A stretch of DNA of 43,169 bases. It comes from Nanobdellota archaeon (lineage in GTDB: Archaea > Nanobdellota > Nanobdellia > Parvarchaeales > Parvarchaeaceae). Of the stretch, positions 7,666-16,843 are shown one piece after another (position 1 is the first letter of the stretch; the number at the start of each line of letters is the position of its first letter). A program made the position numbers and the translations under genes. The DNA lies in assembly GCA_021794235.1 (NCBI GenBank), contig JAJYRE010000002.1:1-43169 (forward strand), in the 5' to 3' direction. The notes below the pieces were generated by a model that worked only from the letters and a program-made list of their open reading frames with translations, searched no databases and was not told the DNA's origin.

Positions 7666-9758
7666 ACGACCCACAGAGTCAGAACAATGTGGACTTCGCG
7701 TATGATTATTATAAACCGGGTGATGTAGTATCCCAAGAGATATACACGAAGGATACCCAGGTAAGAGAAGAGCTCAAGTCGCTAGAGTATAAGATATTCA
7801 AGGAAAAGAACCCTTCATTCCTGTCAAAATTCATAGTGTTCGGCTCATCCACTATAGGAAGGGTCATAAAGTTTAATATCAACAGAGAGGATGAGAAGAA
7901 ACTCAATACTATACTGTACCTGCTGGGATACGACTTCGATGCCAGGCAACTATACGGTTTTTCTGTATTTACACTCGTCATGGGCTTTATCTTAGGACTT
8001 CCGCTTATATTGATAGGGCAGCTGCTTGCGGGCCTGGGTGTCATAGTCCTTGGCATCATGGGTCTTTTCGGCATACAGTATTTTCCGAAACAGCAGATGA
8101 GTGTCAGATTAAGTAAGGCATCGGGGGACTTGGTAACAGCCGTCCTGTATATGGTGATATTCATGCGCCAGACTCCAAACTTGGAGGGGGCGGTACAGTT
8201 CGCGTCAGATAACCTGAACAGCTACTTATCATTCGACCTGAAGAAACTCATATGGGACACCGCCGCTAGAAAATATTCCAACATAAAAGAAGCTCTGGAT
8301 GATTATTCAAAGAAGTGGATAAAAACCAGCCCCGCGTTTACTGATGCGATCTTCCTTATAGAAAGTTCAGTTTCTCAAGAGGACGAAGGCAGGAGGCTCG
8401 AGCTACTGGATGAAGCTTCGGACAGGATACTAAGCGGAACTTATAACTCTATGACTAAATACGCATCTTCGCTTAAGGAGCCGCTCAATACCATATACAT
8501 GCTTGGTATGGTCCTACCCGTTCTTGGACTGGTACTGGCTCCGATGATGATGGCTTTCGTAGCAGTCCCGGACTTCGGGATACTTCTGGCTCTTATGTAC
8601 GACATTGCACTGCCTCTTATGGTGTATTTTCTGATAAGAAACAAGCTTCTCACAAGGCCCAGCGGTTTCGGTGCGCCGGATTTCAGCAATATACCCAATC
8701 TGCCAAAACTAGGCACATTCAACCTGAAAATAGGTTCCATGAAAATGCAAGTTAACGCAATAATCCCGGCAGCTGCGGTTTTCGTGATTCTTCTATTGCC
8801 GGTTTACTTCCTATCCTCAGCCCTATTTACTTTTGGTCCAAGCCAGATATACGTGTCGATGTTCATAACCGCAGCAATAGGATTCTCCCTTTATGTTTAC
8901 TTTAAACTATCCGTCATACAGTTGAGAGAGAGCGAAGAGGAGCTGGTAAGCATAGAATCATCGTTCGGGGTGGCCTTATCCCAGATGGGATCATTCCTTT
9001 CGCAGGGCTATCCGGCAGAAGCGACTATTATAAAGGTAAGCGAGAACATGAAGGATACGCCGGTAGCTTCTTTCTTCCAGATTACGGTAAACAACATGAG
9101 GAAGCTGGGTATGTCCCTTCGTGATGCGTTCTTTAACAAACTCAACGGTTCAGTCAGATTTTTCCCTTCGCCGCTGATAATATCCGCAATAAGGATATTC
9201 ATAAGTTCGGCCGAGAAGAGTGTAGGCAACGCTTCATCCGCCGCTATGTACGTATCTAGGCACCTATCGAATCTGAGGAAGATAGAGGAACAGGTACGCT
9301 CCCTTCTGGAGGAAGTTACCTCCGGTATGCGTATTGAAGTCGGGCTTCTGAGCCCCGCTATGGCCGGTATAGTCGTCGGTCTGACAACCCTTATAGGGAC
9401 GGTATTAAGATCGCTTTCTAGCAGCATAAGCGCTATACAGACCGGTCTGTCCACAGGTTCCAGCGGTGGAAACGTTGCATCAGTAGTGCCATTCGCTTTT
9501 GGCCTGTTCAACCTCAGCGGGGGCGCTATACCCCTATACACTTTTCAGATAATAATAGGGATATACTTGGTGTCCCTGAGTATCATAATAGGATACGCGA
9601 TATCCACGATATCTCAGCCTGGAGATAAAATACTCATGAGAGAAAATATGGCATCTATGATTCTAATGGCTATGATACTCTACATACTTATCGCGTTTAT
9701 AGTCACACTGGTCTTTTCTTCAATCGGCGGGCTTGTAATAACTGCGACCCATCTTTAG
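7644..9758 (+). CDS. Type II secretion system F-domain membrane protein (TadC/FlaJ-like), two repeats
   Basis: 704 aa polytopic protein overlapping the ATPase gene by 22 bp; two hydrophobic T2SSF-like halves. Confidence 0.8.
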   Translation: MAKRTKVNDPQSQNNVDFAYDYYKPGDVVSQEIYTKDTQVREELKSLEYKIFKEKNPSFLSKFIVFGSSTIGRVIKFNINREDEKKLNTILYLLGYDFDARQLYGFSVFTLVMGFILGLPLILIGQLLAGLGVIVLGIMGLFGIQYFPKQQMSVRLSKASGDLVTAVLYMVIFMRQTPNLEGAVQFASDNLNSYLSFDLKKLIWDTAARKYSNIKEALDDYSKKWIKTSPAFTDAIFLIESSVSQEDEGRRLELLDEASDRILSGTYNSMTKYASSLKEPLNTIYMLGMVLPVLGLVLAPMMMAFVAVPDFGILLALMYDIALPLMVYFLIRNKLLTRPSGFGAPDFSNIPNLPKLGTFNLKIGSMKMQVNAIIPAAAVFVILLLPVYFLSSALFTFGPSQIYVSMFITAAIGFSLYVYFKLSVIQLRESEEELVSIESSFGVALSQMGSFLSQGYPAEATIIKVSENMKDTPVASFFQITVNNMRKLGMSLRDAFFNKLNGSVRFFPSPLIISAIRIFISSAEKSVGNASSAAMYVSRHLSNLRKIEEQVRSLLEEVTSGMRIEVGLLSPAMAGIVVGLTTLIGTVLRSLSSSISAIQTGLSTGSSGGNVASVVPFAFGLFNLSGGAIPLYTFQIIIGIYLVSLSIIIGYAISTISQPGDKILMRENMASMILMAMILYILIAFIVTLVFSSIGGLVITATHL

Positions 9759-10240
9759 ATGTTTGGGTTGTATATTATCTTTCCGGTTACTGGGTTGGTA
9801 AGTACGCTACCCGTAGAGATACTCTGCTGATTGAACGCGCCGTTGTAGAAAGTGTAGACTATCGACACTTTATTGTTAGAGCCGCTAAATGAGCCGGGGA
9901 CGGTGCATAATGTCTGCTCACCGGTGTAAAGAGTAGAATTCTGGCAAGTGTATACCGTCAGGTTAACAGAATTCACCAAGACGTACACCGAGGCTATATT
10001 TATTTTATGAGAAAGAGTATTTGCTACTATTATCTCAAGCACCGTATAGTTTGTAACCGCTGCTGTAACGGTTACTCCGCTGAAGCCGCTCAGTACAGTA
10101 TTGGGCAGCGAGCCGCGGCTGTTAAATATACCCAAACCGAACACTATCGCCAGTCCTATGACTATGATTGCGATGACCCATGCATAGGTCGTCAGATACT
10201 CGAGTGCCGATTGCGATCGTCTATTCATGCTTACGCTCAT
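9755..10240 (-). CDS. Archaeal type IV pilin-like protein with class III signal peptide
   Basis: MNRRSQSALEYLTTYAWVIAIIVIGLAIVFGLGIF: R/K-rich leader + QSALEYL + hydrophobic H-domain. Confidence 0.85.
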   Translation of the reverse strand: MSVSMNRRSQSALEYLTTYAWVIAIIVIGLAIVFGLGIFNSRGSLPNTVLSGFSGVTVTAAVTNYTVLEIIVANTLSHKINIASVYVLVNSVNLTVYTCQNSTLYTGEQTLCTVPGSFSGSNNKVSIVYTFYNGAFNQQSISTGSVLTNPVTGKIIYNPNI

Positions 10241-11075
10241 TAAGAGCGATTATATCGGTGGCTATTTTGGCAGCTAGGACTTCTGTAATCTTGTTATCGG
10301 GTTCAGGTTTGACTTCCGTTATATCCATGCCAACAAGTTCAGAATTGTTGACTATCGCGAACAAGTAATTCATCATATCTGTGTATAATAAACCATTCGG
10401 CTGTGGAGTTCCTACCGCCGGCGCTATAGAAACATCGAAAACATCCATGTCGATACTTATGTAAACTTTGCGGCCCTTTACCTTCTTTGTAATAATGTCA
10501 ATTGTCTGCTCTTTCTTCATCTCATCCATGTATATCACAGTGAGTTTTCTTTTTTTCATCTCGTCCTTCTCTTCCTTGCTCAGGCTTCTTATCCCTACTA
10601 ATGCAACGTCATTTCTCTGGTTTACCAGCCTAGAATTGCTCGCATGGTTAAGTGATACCCCGTACACCGCATCTTTAAAGTCGGCATGAGCATCGAATAT
10701 TACGAAAATAACATCGGGGTCAAATGCGCCCGACGCTCCATACGTCACAAGATGTTCGCCACCCAAGAGTATCGGCAACTTGCCGCTAGACAGGACGTCT
10801 GACACCGTACCTCTTATAGCTTCGAGAGCTTTTTCAGTATCCGGTGGTACCTCTATGTCATTAGTTGTGAATATTTTGTTTTTTATCTCGTAGTCCAGCT
10901 CGTTGTTGTAGTTTTCTATCGATCTTGATGCGTCTATTATCGACCTAGGTGCAAACTTTGTTCCCTTCAGGTAGGAGTTTGTCAGCTCCATAGGTACTGG
11001 AAGTACAACATATTTAGCGCTCTCAAATTCCACTACTTCCTCCAGGAACGAGTTGCTTCCTTCGTAAAATAACAT
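10221..11075 (-). CDS. speB: Agmatinase/arginase (ureohydrolase) family protein
   Basis: GGEHLVTYG, IFDAHADFKD, ISIDMDVFDVSIAPAVGTPQPNG: ureohydrolase metal-binding motifs. Confidence 0.85.
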   Translation of the reverse strand: MLFYEGSNSFLEEVVEFESAKYVVLPVPMELTNSYLKGTKFAPRSIIDASRSIENYNNELDYEIKNKIFTTNDIEVPPDTEKALEAIRGTVSDVLSSGKLPILLGGEHLVTYGASGAFDPDVIFVIFDAHADFKDAVYGVSLNHASNSRLVNQRNDVALVGIRSLSKEEKDEMKKRKLTVIYMDEMKKEQTIDIITKKVKGRKVYISIDMDVFDVSIAPAVGTPQPNGLLYTDMMNYLFAIVNNSELVGMDITEVKPEPDNKITEVLAAKIATDIIALNERKHE

Positions 11076-11113
11076 ATCTAATCTACATTTTTTGGGCTTA
11101 AATCTATTTTTGC

Positions 11114-12844
11114 TCAGTTCTTTAGTTTAACACTCTTCTGGTCCTTGAACATTTCTATTATATCTCTGACTGTATTGCAGTCCTCAGCCCTTTTGTCCTT
11201 TCTTATAAATGAAACGGCTCTGGGGAATCTGAGGGCATAGCCTGTGCCGTTCTCCAGCCCGGCGGTATGGGTGGGGCTCCTGGTTATTTCATCGGCTTTT
11301 AGCGTCAGTACATACTTTGGACTTACCCAGATATCCGGTTGAAGTATAGAATCGACCCTGGCTGGTTTATGTTCAACTCTTATATCGTCCAAAATTCTTT
11401 TTAACTCCTTAAACTGTTCCTCGCTGAATCCAGACCCTAGCTTTGTTATCGTTTTGAAGGTATCCGCCTTCTCGTCAAATACTCCCACTAAAAGCCCGCC
11501 GAGGCCAAAACTGGCCCTGATGCCTTTGCCCCTGTAGTACCCCAGTATCACTACATCGATAGTGTCCTCTAGCGCCGCCCCGTACGAGCGCTTCAATTTT
11601 ATCCACCCGAAATTTCTTGCTCCCGCTGAATAAGGCGCGTCTAGCTTCTTGGCTACAACACCTTCCAAGCCGTTGCTTACCGTGTCATCGAAAAATTTGG
11701 TCATCTCGCTCTCGCTGTCCGTTATAATCATCTTTGTTCTGGCTAGGCTGGAATTCTCTTCAAACAGCTTATCGAGTATCTCTCTGCGCTTTATAAACGG
11801 CTCGTTTATCAGGTCCTTGTCGTCCAAAAGCATTATATCGAAAACAAACAGCCTGAGCGGCAGGCTCTGCGCCTTTTCTTCCACACCATGCTTTCTTTTT
11901 CTTTGCATCGTTATCTGGAAAGGGTACAGCATGTTCGTGTTTTCATCGTATGTCAGCGCTTCACTGTCAAATATAAACCTCTTATGTTTTAGTTTTTTCA
12001 CGGCTTCAGCCACTTCCGGCATAAAGTGTGTTATGTCCTCCAGATTTCTCGAGAATATCTTTACCTTGTCCCCGTCTTTGTGCACCTGCGAACGGAACCC
12101 GTCAAACTTCTGGTCTACTGCGAACTTTCCGAGCTTTTTTACTATTTCGTGGACGCTGGGGAGCCTTTCTGCCAGAGCGGGTCTTATGGGCCTCATGACT
12201 TCTATCTTGAACCGACGTATCTTCTCCTCTCCTCCTTTGTAGAAAACTTCCGCTACGTATCCAAGATCAGAGCACAGGTTGAAAGCCCTCTCCAATTCTA
12301 ATTTAAACTTCCTATCACCGGTCTTGCTTTTTGAAAGCGCTTCCATAATCGTAGCTTCTCCTACACCGAGTCTAAGCTTGCCGAGTACAAAACGGATTAT
12401 GTACTTTGACTCAAGGCCGGATACTTCTTTTATGAGAGTTGCCAACGACTTTATCTTAAGTTCAACGCTTCCGTCTCCGGTTATTTTTGTTATATCGAAT
12501 ATCTTATTGTATACATGAGATAGAGACACCTCGGAGCCGGTGTTTTTTTTATTGTATTTTTCGGCAAGCTCGCCAAGGTCACCTTTCTTGCTGTATTCCT
12601 GGGAGAGCCCCTTCACGTCCACCGAATAAGCTTCCGCTATAGCTTTCTCCGCCACTTTGTCGGCTATTCCTAGCTGCACATTGTAAAAGGGAGGAAGCAG
12701 CTCCTCTTGTATAAAATACACGGCTTTGGCTATCTCTTCATTGTCAATATTCGAGAACATATCAGACAGAGTATCAAACATTTCCAGCCTTTTGGTAGTC
12801 TTCTCTAGTTTTAGCAGGTAATCGCAGAATTCGGCGAACTTCAT
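11114..12844 (-). CDS. lig: ATP-dependent DNA ligase
   Basis: Adenylation motif DQKFDGFRSQVHKDG; FDSEALTYD; EGVVAKKLDAPYSAGARNFGWIKLKR; archaeal/eukaryal ligase I architecture. Confidence 0.9.
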   Translation of the reverse strand: MKFAEFCDYLLKLEKTTKRLEMFDTLSDMFSNIDNEEIAKAVYFIQEELLPPFYNVQLGIADKVAEKAIAEAYSVDVKGLSQEYSKKGDLGELAEKYNKKNTGSEVSLSHVYNKIFDITKITGDGSVELKIKSLATLIKEVSGLESKYIIRFVLGKLRLGVGEATIMEALSKSKTGDRKFKLELERAFNLCSDLGYVAEVFYKGGEEKIRRFKIEVMRPIRPALAERLPSVHEIVKKLGKFAVDQKFDGFRSQVHKDGDKVKIFSRNLEDITHFMPEVAEAVKKLKHKRFIFDSEALTYDENTNMLYPFQITMQRKRKHGVEEKAQSLPLRLFVFDIMLLDDKDLINEPFIKRREILDKLFEENSSLARTKMIITDSESEMTKFFDDTVSNGLEGVVAKKLDAPYSAGARNFGWIKLKRSYGAALEDTIDVVILGYYRGKGIRASFGLGGLLVGVFDEKADTFKTITKLGSGFSEEQFKELKRILDDIRVEHKPARVDSILQPDIWVSPKYVLTLKADEITRSPTHTAGLENGTGYALRFPRAVSFIRKDKRAEDCNTVRDIIEMFKDQKSVKLKN

Positions 12845-12882
12845 ATTAGTTATTGATATCTGAGGTATTAATAAATGAATCC

Positions 12883-13482
12883 TTATTTCTCCAAATTCGA
12901 AAGGATTTCATTTATTTTCTCTACTGCTTCATCTCTTTTCTGCGGTGGAATATCAAAGAGTTTTTTTGCCAGATCATAGCCAAAAAATGGCGGCTCTATG
13001 ACTATCGGAGGATTATTATCCCCCTTTTTACTGTAGGATTCTTCGCCCGGTGCTATCGCGACTAGTTGATGACCCTTAGTCTTTTCATACGCCCAGTCTT
13101 TTACGAGTCTCGGTACGTGATCCTTGCTGCTTATCGCGATAATCATGGCGTTCTTCTTAAGGGCCCATTTTAATATCTGGTCCACGTTTTCCTGCGTGTT
13201 TTTCGATTCTCTTTCCAGAAGTACGTCATCCACAATCTCAAACATCTCTGGAGCCACTTTCTTTGCGAGCTCGTACACCGCATCCGCCTCCACTTCGCCG
13301 TTCACGATTGTACCTCCGGATATGACCAGGTACACCTCTGCGCCAACCTCTTTCATGAATTTTGAAAATTTATTTGCAGTGTTTATTCTGTCACTTATAA
13401 CTTCCTTCCACGGTTTTTCGCCTTCCGGCGGATTCTGTGTATACCCGTGCAAACATATCAGTACGCTTTTTTTCTCCGTCAT
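12883..13482 (-). CDS. YdcF-like (DUF218) domain protein
   Basis: VLICLHGYTQ...AEVYLVISGGTIVNGEVEADAVYELAKKV...LLERESKNTQENVDQILKWALKKN...IISSKDHVPR: DUF218-like GG..E...ES..T.EN pattern. Confidence 0.55.
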   Translation of the reverse strand: MTEKKSVLICLHGYTQNPPEGEKPWKEVISDRINTANKFSKFMKEVGAEVYLVISGGTIVNGEVEADAVYELAKKVAPEMFEIVDDVLLERESKNTQENVDQILKWALKKNAMIIAISSKDHVPRLVKDWAYEKTKGHQLVAIAPGEESYSKKGDNNPPIVIEPPFFGYDLAKKLFDIPPQKRDEAVEKINEILSNLEK

Positions 13483-13483
13483 A

Positions 13484-13666
13484 TCAATTACCCCTTACCG
13501 GTATCGCCGCCGATGCTATTGAGAATACGAAAAGTACCGCGCCTACCGCAACACCTACTTCTTCGGCGGTAAGCGGAAGGCCCGCGTATTTGTATAGCAG
13601 AGCCGACAGTATCATGGCTATCATACCAAGTGCAAAAATAGGGTATCTATACCTGTCTGATATCAT
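13484..13666 (-). CDS. Small two-TM membrane protein downstream of sdhC-like gene
   Basis: 60 aa, two hydrophobic segments, 4-bp overlap with the upstream sdhC-like gene in the same operon. Confidence 0.6.
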   Translation of the reverse strand: MISDRYRYPIFALGMIAMILSALLYKYAGLPLTAEEVGVAVGAVLFVFSIASAAIPVRGN

Positions 13667-14379
13667 AGCCCCCTCAGTATCGTGAAATCTACAGGAAACC
13701 CTGCCAATAGCGCCCTTAAATACAAGTCTACAAGGATTATCACAATAAGGCTTATGAATGCAAATTCTTCGTGGTATTTGTTCAGCATAGACTGTGCGTT
13801 AAAAAATCTCTTTCTGCCGGTGGGTTGGAGCGCGCAATCGAAGCACTTAACGTTCCCGCCTGCGAATATGTGCCTGAACGCATGGCACGAGAATGTCCAT
13901 AGCGTGAGCAGGAGCGCGTTAGTAAGAAGCAATAGACTGCCGAATCTTAAGACGAAGTTCCCGCTGTACGTAAGTGAAACATAGAAATCATAGTAGAAGA
14001 ACGGCAGGAGCGCAATTCCTGCGTATAGGAGATACCTGTGGAGGTTATTGAAGGCAAACAAGGTCGTTTCCCCGGAATATCCTCTGGAACTCGAGTCCTC
14101 ACGGACTACGCAGCTCTGCGGGTGGTTAAAGATGTGGCGGTAATAGTCTTTTCTGTACGCGTAGCAAGTTAGCCTGAATAATCCCGCTACCGGAACTACT
14201 AGTATCGTCGGCGAGTAGAACGGATCTATGTATCCTGAAAATTCTTTGACCGGGAACATAAAAAGAGCCCCGAGCGAGAATATAAGGATAAATATAAACG
14301 ACCAAAGCCTCCAGTTCGGTTCAAAGAGCTCTGGGATGAAGGATGCTATCCCTTTCTTCTGCGCTTTTTCCGTTTCCAC
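13663..14379 (-). CDS. sdhC: Succinate dehydrogenase membrane subunit (actinobacterial-type SdhC-like)
   Basis: VVPVAGLFRLTCYAYRKDYYRHIFNHPQSC..., FNNLHRYLLYAGI, LWTFSCHAFRHIFAGG: several membrane His; directly downstream of sdhAB. Confidence 0.75.
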   Translation of the reverse strand: METEKAQKKGIASFIPELFEPNWRLWSFIFILIFSLGALFMFPVKEFSGYIDPFYSPTILVVPVAGLFRLTCYAYRKDYYRHIFNHPQSCVVREDSSSRGYSGETTLFAFNNLHRYLLYAGIALLPFFYYDFYVSLTYSGNFVLRFGSLLLLTNALLLTLWTFSCHAFRHIFAGGNVKCFDCALQPTGRKRFFNAQSMLNKYHEEFAFISLIVIILVDLYLRALLAGFPVDFTILRGL

Positions 14380-15131
14380 TACTTTTTGCCCCCGAGTCCT
14401 TTTTTCAGTTTCTTGTATAAAATAGTAACAGGGTCGTAGTAGCTATCAACAACAGCTTCCTTTTCCTGGATTATTGCGTTGTCAGTTATAGCGATGTGTT
14501 CTGGGCAGACCGACTGGCAGCATTTAGTTATGTTGCAAAGTCCTACTCCCCCTTCAGTGTGGAGGAACTTAGTCCTGTCAACATCATCAAGCGGATGAAA
14601 ATCAAGTGAAGCCGTTTTTACCATAAACCGCGGACCTATATAATCCGACCTGTGTTCGCGTATAACGTGGCATACATCCTGGCACAAGAAGCATTCTATG
14701 CAGTTTCTGAACTCCCTCGACCTGCTAACATCAAGTGCGCTTATCTTCCAAGGCCTTTCAAGACCCTGTTTTTGCTTGAATGGGGGTATTTTCCTCGCGA
14801 TCTCCCAGTTGCTGGATACATCCGTGACTAGGTCTTTTACTATCGGAAAAGCTTTCATCGGTGAGACCTTAATCGTGTCTCCTAACGAATCAACCCTCGT
14901 CTTGCACAGCAGACTCGGCTTATTGTCTATCTCTGCGGCGCATGAACCGCATCTCGCCGCTTTACAGTTCCATCTTACAGCCACCGTAGGATCCAAATTG
15001 TTTTCTACATAGTGCACAGCATCCAATACAACCATTCCTTCCGTTACAGGAACCTTGAAATCCTGAAATTTTCCCTCCTTGTCCCTGCTCGGGTCAAATC
15101 TGTATATGCTGAGGGTTATTTCCTTAGTCAT
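14379..15131 (-). CDS. sdhB: Succinate dehydrogenase/fumarate reductase iron-sulfur subunit
   Basis: CKAARCGSCAAEIDNKPSLLC [2Fe-2S]; CIECFLCQDVC and CNITKCCQSVCP clusters. Confidence 0.92.
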   Translation of the reverse strand: MTKEITLSIYRFDPSRDKEGKFQDFKVPVTEGMVVLDAVHYVENNLDPTVAVRWNCKAARCGSCAAEIDNKPSLLCKTRVDSLGDTIKVSPMKAFPIVKDLVTDVSSNWEIARKIPPFKQKQGLERPWKISALDVSRSREFRNCIECFLCQDVCHVIREHRSDYIGPRFMVKTASLDFHPLDDVDRTKFLHTEGGVGLCNITKCCQSVCPEHIAITDNAIIQEKEAVVDSYYDPVTILYKKLKKGLGGKK

Positions 15132-16842
15132 ACTTCTCCTCCGGAAGAAGTTTTTTCAGGTAGTCTGGCATTTCTGGAGGTATAAAGAATGATGTTTTTA
15201 TCCCGTTCTGGTTTTTAGTAAACACAATGTTCTTGAGCCAGTTTCTGTCTTTTTTTGGATAGTCCTTTCTGTAATGTGCGCCCCTGCTTTCCTTTCGCAT
15301 TTTGGCACCGATGACCAAAAGCTCTGCTATCTGGCTCATGTTTTCAAGTTCCATGCACTGCAGGAACCCTGGATTGAAAACCATCCCCCCCGAAACGCCT
15401 ATATCCTTTATCCTGGACTGGATCTCCTTTATCTTTTTAATAGCCTTATCCAACCCCTCCTCATCTCTGACTATGCCCACATTTTCTGACATAGTCTTTC
15501 TGAGCTCTTCAGTCAACTTGTATGGATTTTCCGCATTTTCTTTTATGAACGATTTAACTCTCTGTATCTCTGACTCTATATCACGTGAGTCTATCCTTGA
15601 ATTGTTAACTGACGATATGTAGGCGGCTACGTTAGAGCCGGTGGTTTTTCCGAATACTAGTAAGTCGGCAAGGGAATTGCCACCCAGTCTGTTTGCACCG
15701 TGTACGCCCGTCGCGGCTTCCCCTATCGCAAACAACCCCTTCACACTGGACATGCCCGTGTTTGGGTCCACTTTTATTCCACCCATATAGTAGTGTACGG
15801 TGGGCGCCACTTCCATTTTCTCTTTTGTTATATCTACTCCGGCAAAGTCCATAAACTGTTCGTACATCCCGGGTAGTTTCTTCATTATGAACTGTGAACC
15901 CTTGTGTGAGATATCCAGGTAGACTCCTCCGTGCTCGGTCCCTCTCCCTTCGGTTATCTCCCTGTATATAGATCTTGCAACGACGTCCCGTGCGTCTAAC
16001 TCCTTTTTTTCCGGAGAGTATTTTAACATAAACCGTTCGCCCTTCGTGTTCAGAAGGACTCCCCCCTCCCCCCTTACCCCTTCTGTTACCAGCAGGCCCT
16101 TTACGCCGGGAGGCCAGACCATGCCGGTCGGATGGAACTGTATCATCTCCATATCCATCATTTCTGCACCCGCGTTGAATGCGAGTGCCAACCCGTCACC
16201 GGTGGTTTCCCAGGAGTTTGACGTGACTTCATATATACGTCCGCATCCGCCGGTGGCTATTATCGTGGCTTTGGATTCGAATACTGTAAACGTTCCCTTC
16301 TTCAGGTCGATTCCCAATGCACCCGTGACTTTTCCATCTTTCTCGAAAAGTTTTGTTATGAAAATCTCATCAAATACATTTACGTTTTCACTGTGTAGAA
16401 TTCTGTCCTCAAGTGTTCTGATAATCTCCAATCCTGTTTTGTCACCTACGTGGCAGAGTCTTCTGTACGTATGTGCTCCAAACGCCCTCTGCATTATCTT
16501 TTTCTCAGGTGTCCTATCGAAAAGGGCACCCATCTCCTCAAGTTCGAATACCCTGTCGGGGGCCTCCTTAGCCAGCCTCTCGGCAAATCTCCAGTCCGAT
16601 ATATACACCCCCTCGACCATCGTGTCCATGAAGTGTACTTCCCAGTTATCCTTTGGGTCGACGTCTCCTAAGGATGCAGCTATTCCGCCTTCCGCCATCA
16701 CCGTGTGTGCCTTGCCTAAAAGCGATTTGGAAACCACCGTTACATTCGCACCTTCTGCTACCGCCTGCTCTGCGGCTCTAAGTCCGGATCCTCCCGCGCC
16801 TATTACAAGAACGTCCGTCGTTATAGTTTTGAAATCTCCCAT
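15124..16842 (-). CDS. sdhA: Succinate dehydrogenase/fumarate reductase flavoprotein subunit
   Basis: VLVIGAGGSGLRAAEQA Rossmann; GKAHTVMAEGGIAASLG (flavin-attachment His region); QFHPTGM; GANRLGGNSLADLLVFG; ESRGAHYRKDYP. Confidence 0.95.
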   Translation of the reverse strand: MGDFKTITTDVLVIGAGGSGLRAAEQAVAEGANVTVVSKSLLGKAHTVMAEGGIAASLGDVDPKDNWEVHFMDTMVEGVYISDWRFAERLAKEAPDRVFELEEMGALFDRTPEKKIMQRAFGAHTYRRLCHVGDKTGLEIIRTLEDRILHSENVNVFDEIFITKLFEKDGKVTGALGIDLKKGTFTVFESKATIIATGGCGRIYEVTSNSWETTGDGLALAFNAGAEMMDMEMIQFHPTGMVWPPGVKGLLVTEGVRGEGGVLLNTKGERFMLKYSPEKKELDARDVVARSIYREITEGRGTEHGGVYLDISHKGSQFIMKKLPGMYEQFMDFAGVDITKEKMEVAPTVHYYMGGIKVDPNTGMSSVKGLFAIGEAATGVHGANRLGGNSLADLLVFGKTTGSNVAAYISSVNNSRIDSRDIESEIQRVKSFIKENAENPYKLTEELRKTMSENVGIVRDEEGLDKAIKKIKEIQSRIKDIGVSGGMVFNPGFLQCMELENMSQIAELLVIGAKMRKESRGAHYRKDYPKKDRNWLKNIVFTKNQNGIKTSFFIPPEMPDYLKKLLPEEKYD

Positions 16843-16843
16843 C

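Noticed and set aside
9008-9541. 177-aa minus-strand ORF
   Set aside because: Antisense to the T2SSF-like platform gene, no recognisable features.
11649-12242. 197-aa plus-strand ORF
   Set aside because: Antisense to DNA ligase; Ser/Leu/Phe-rich shadow translation.
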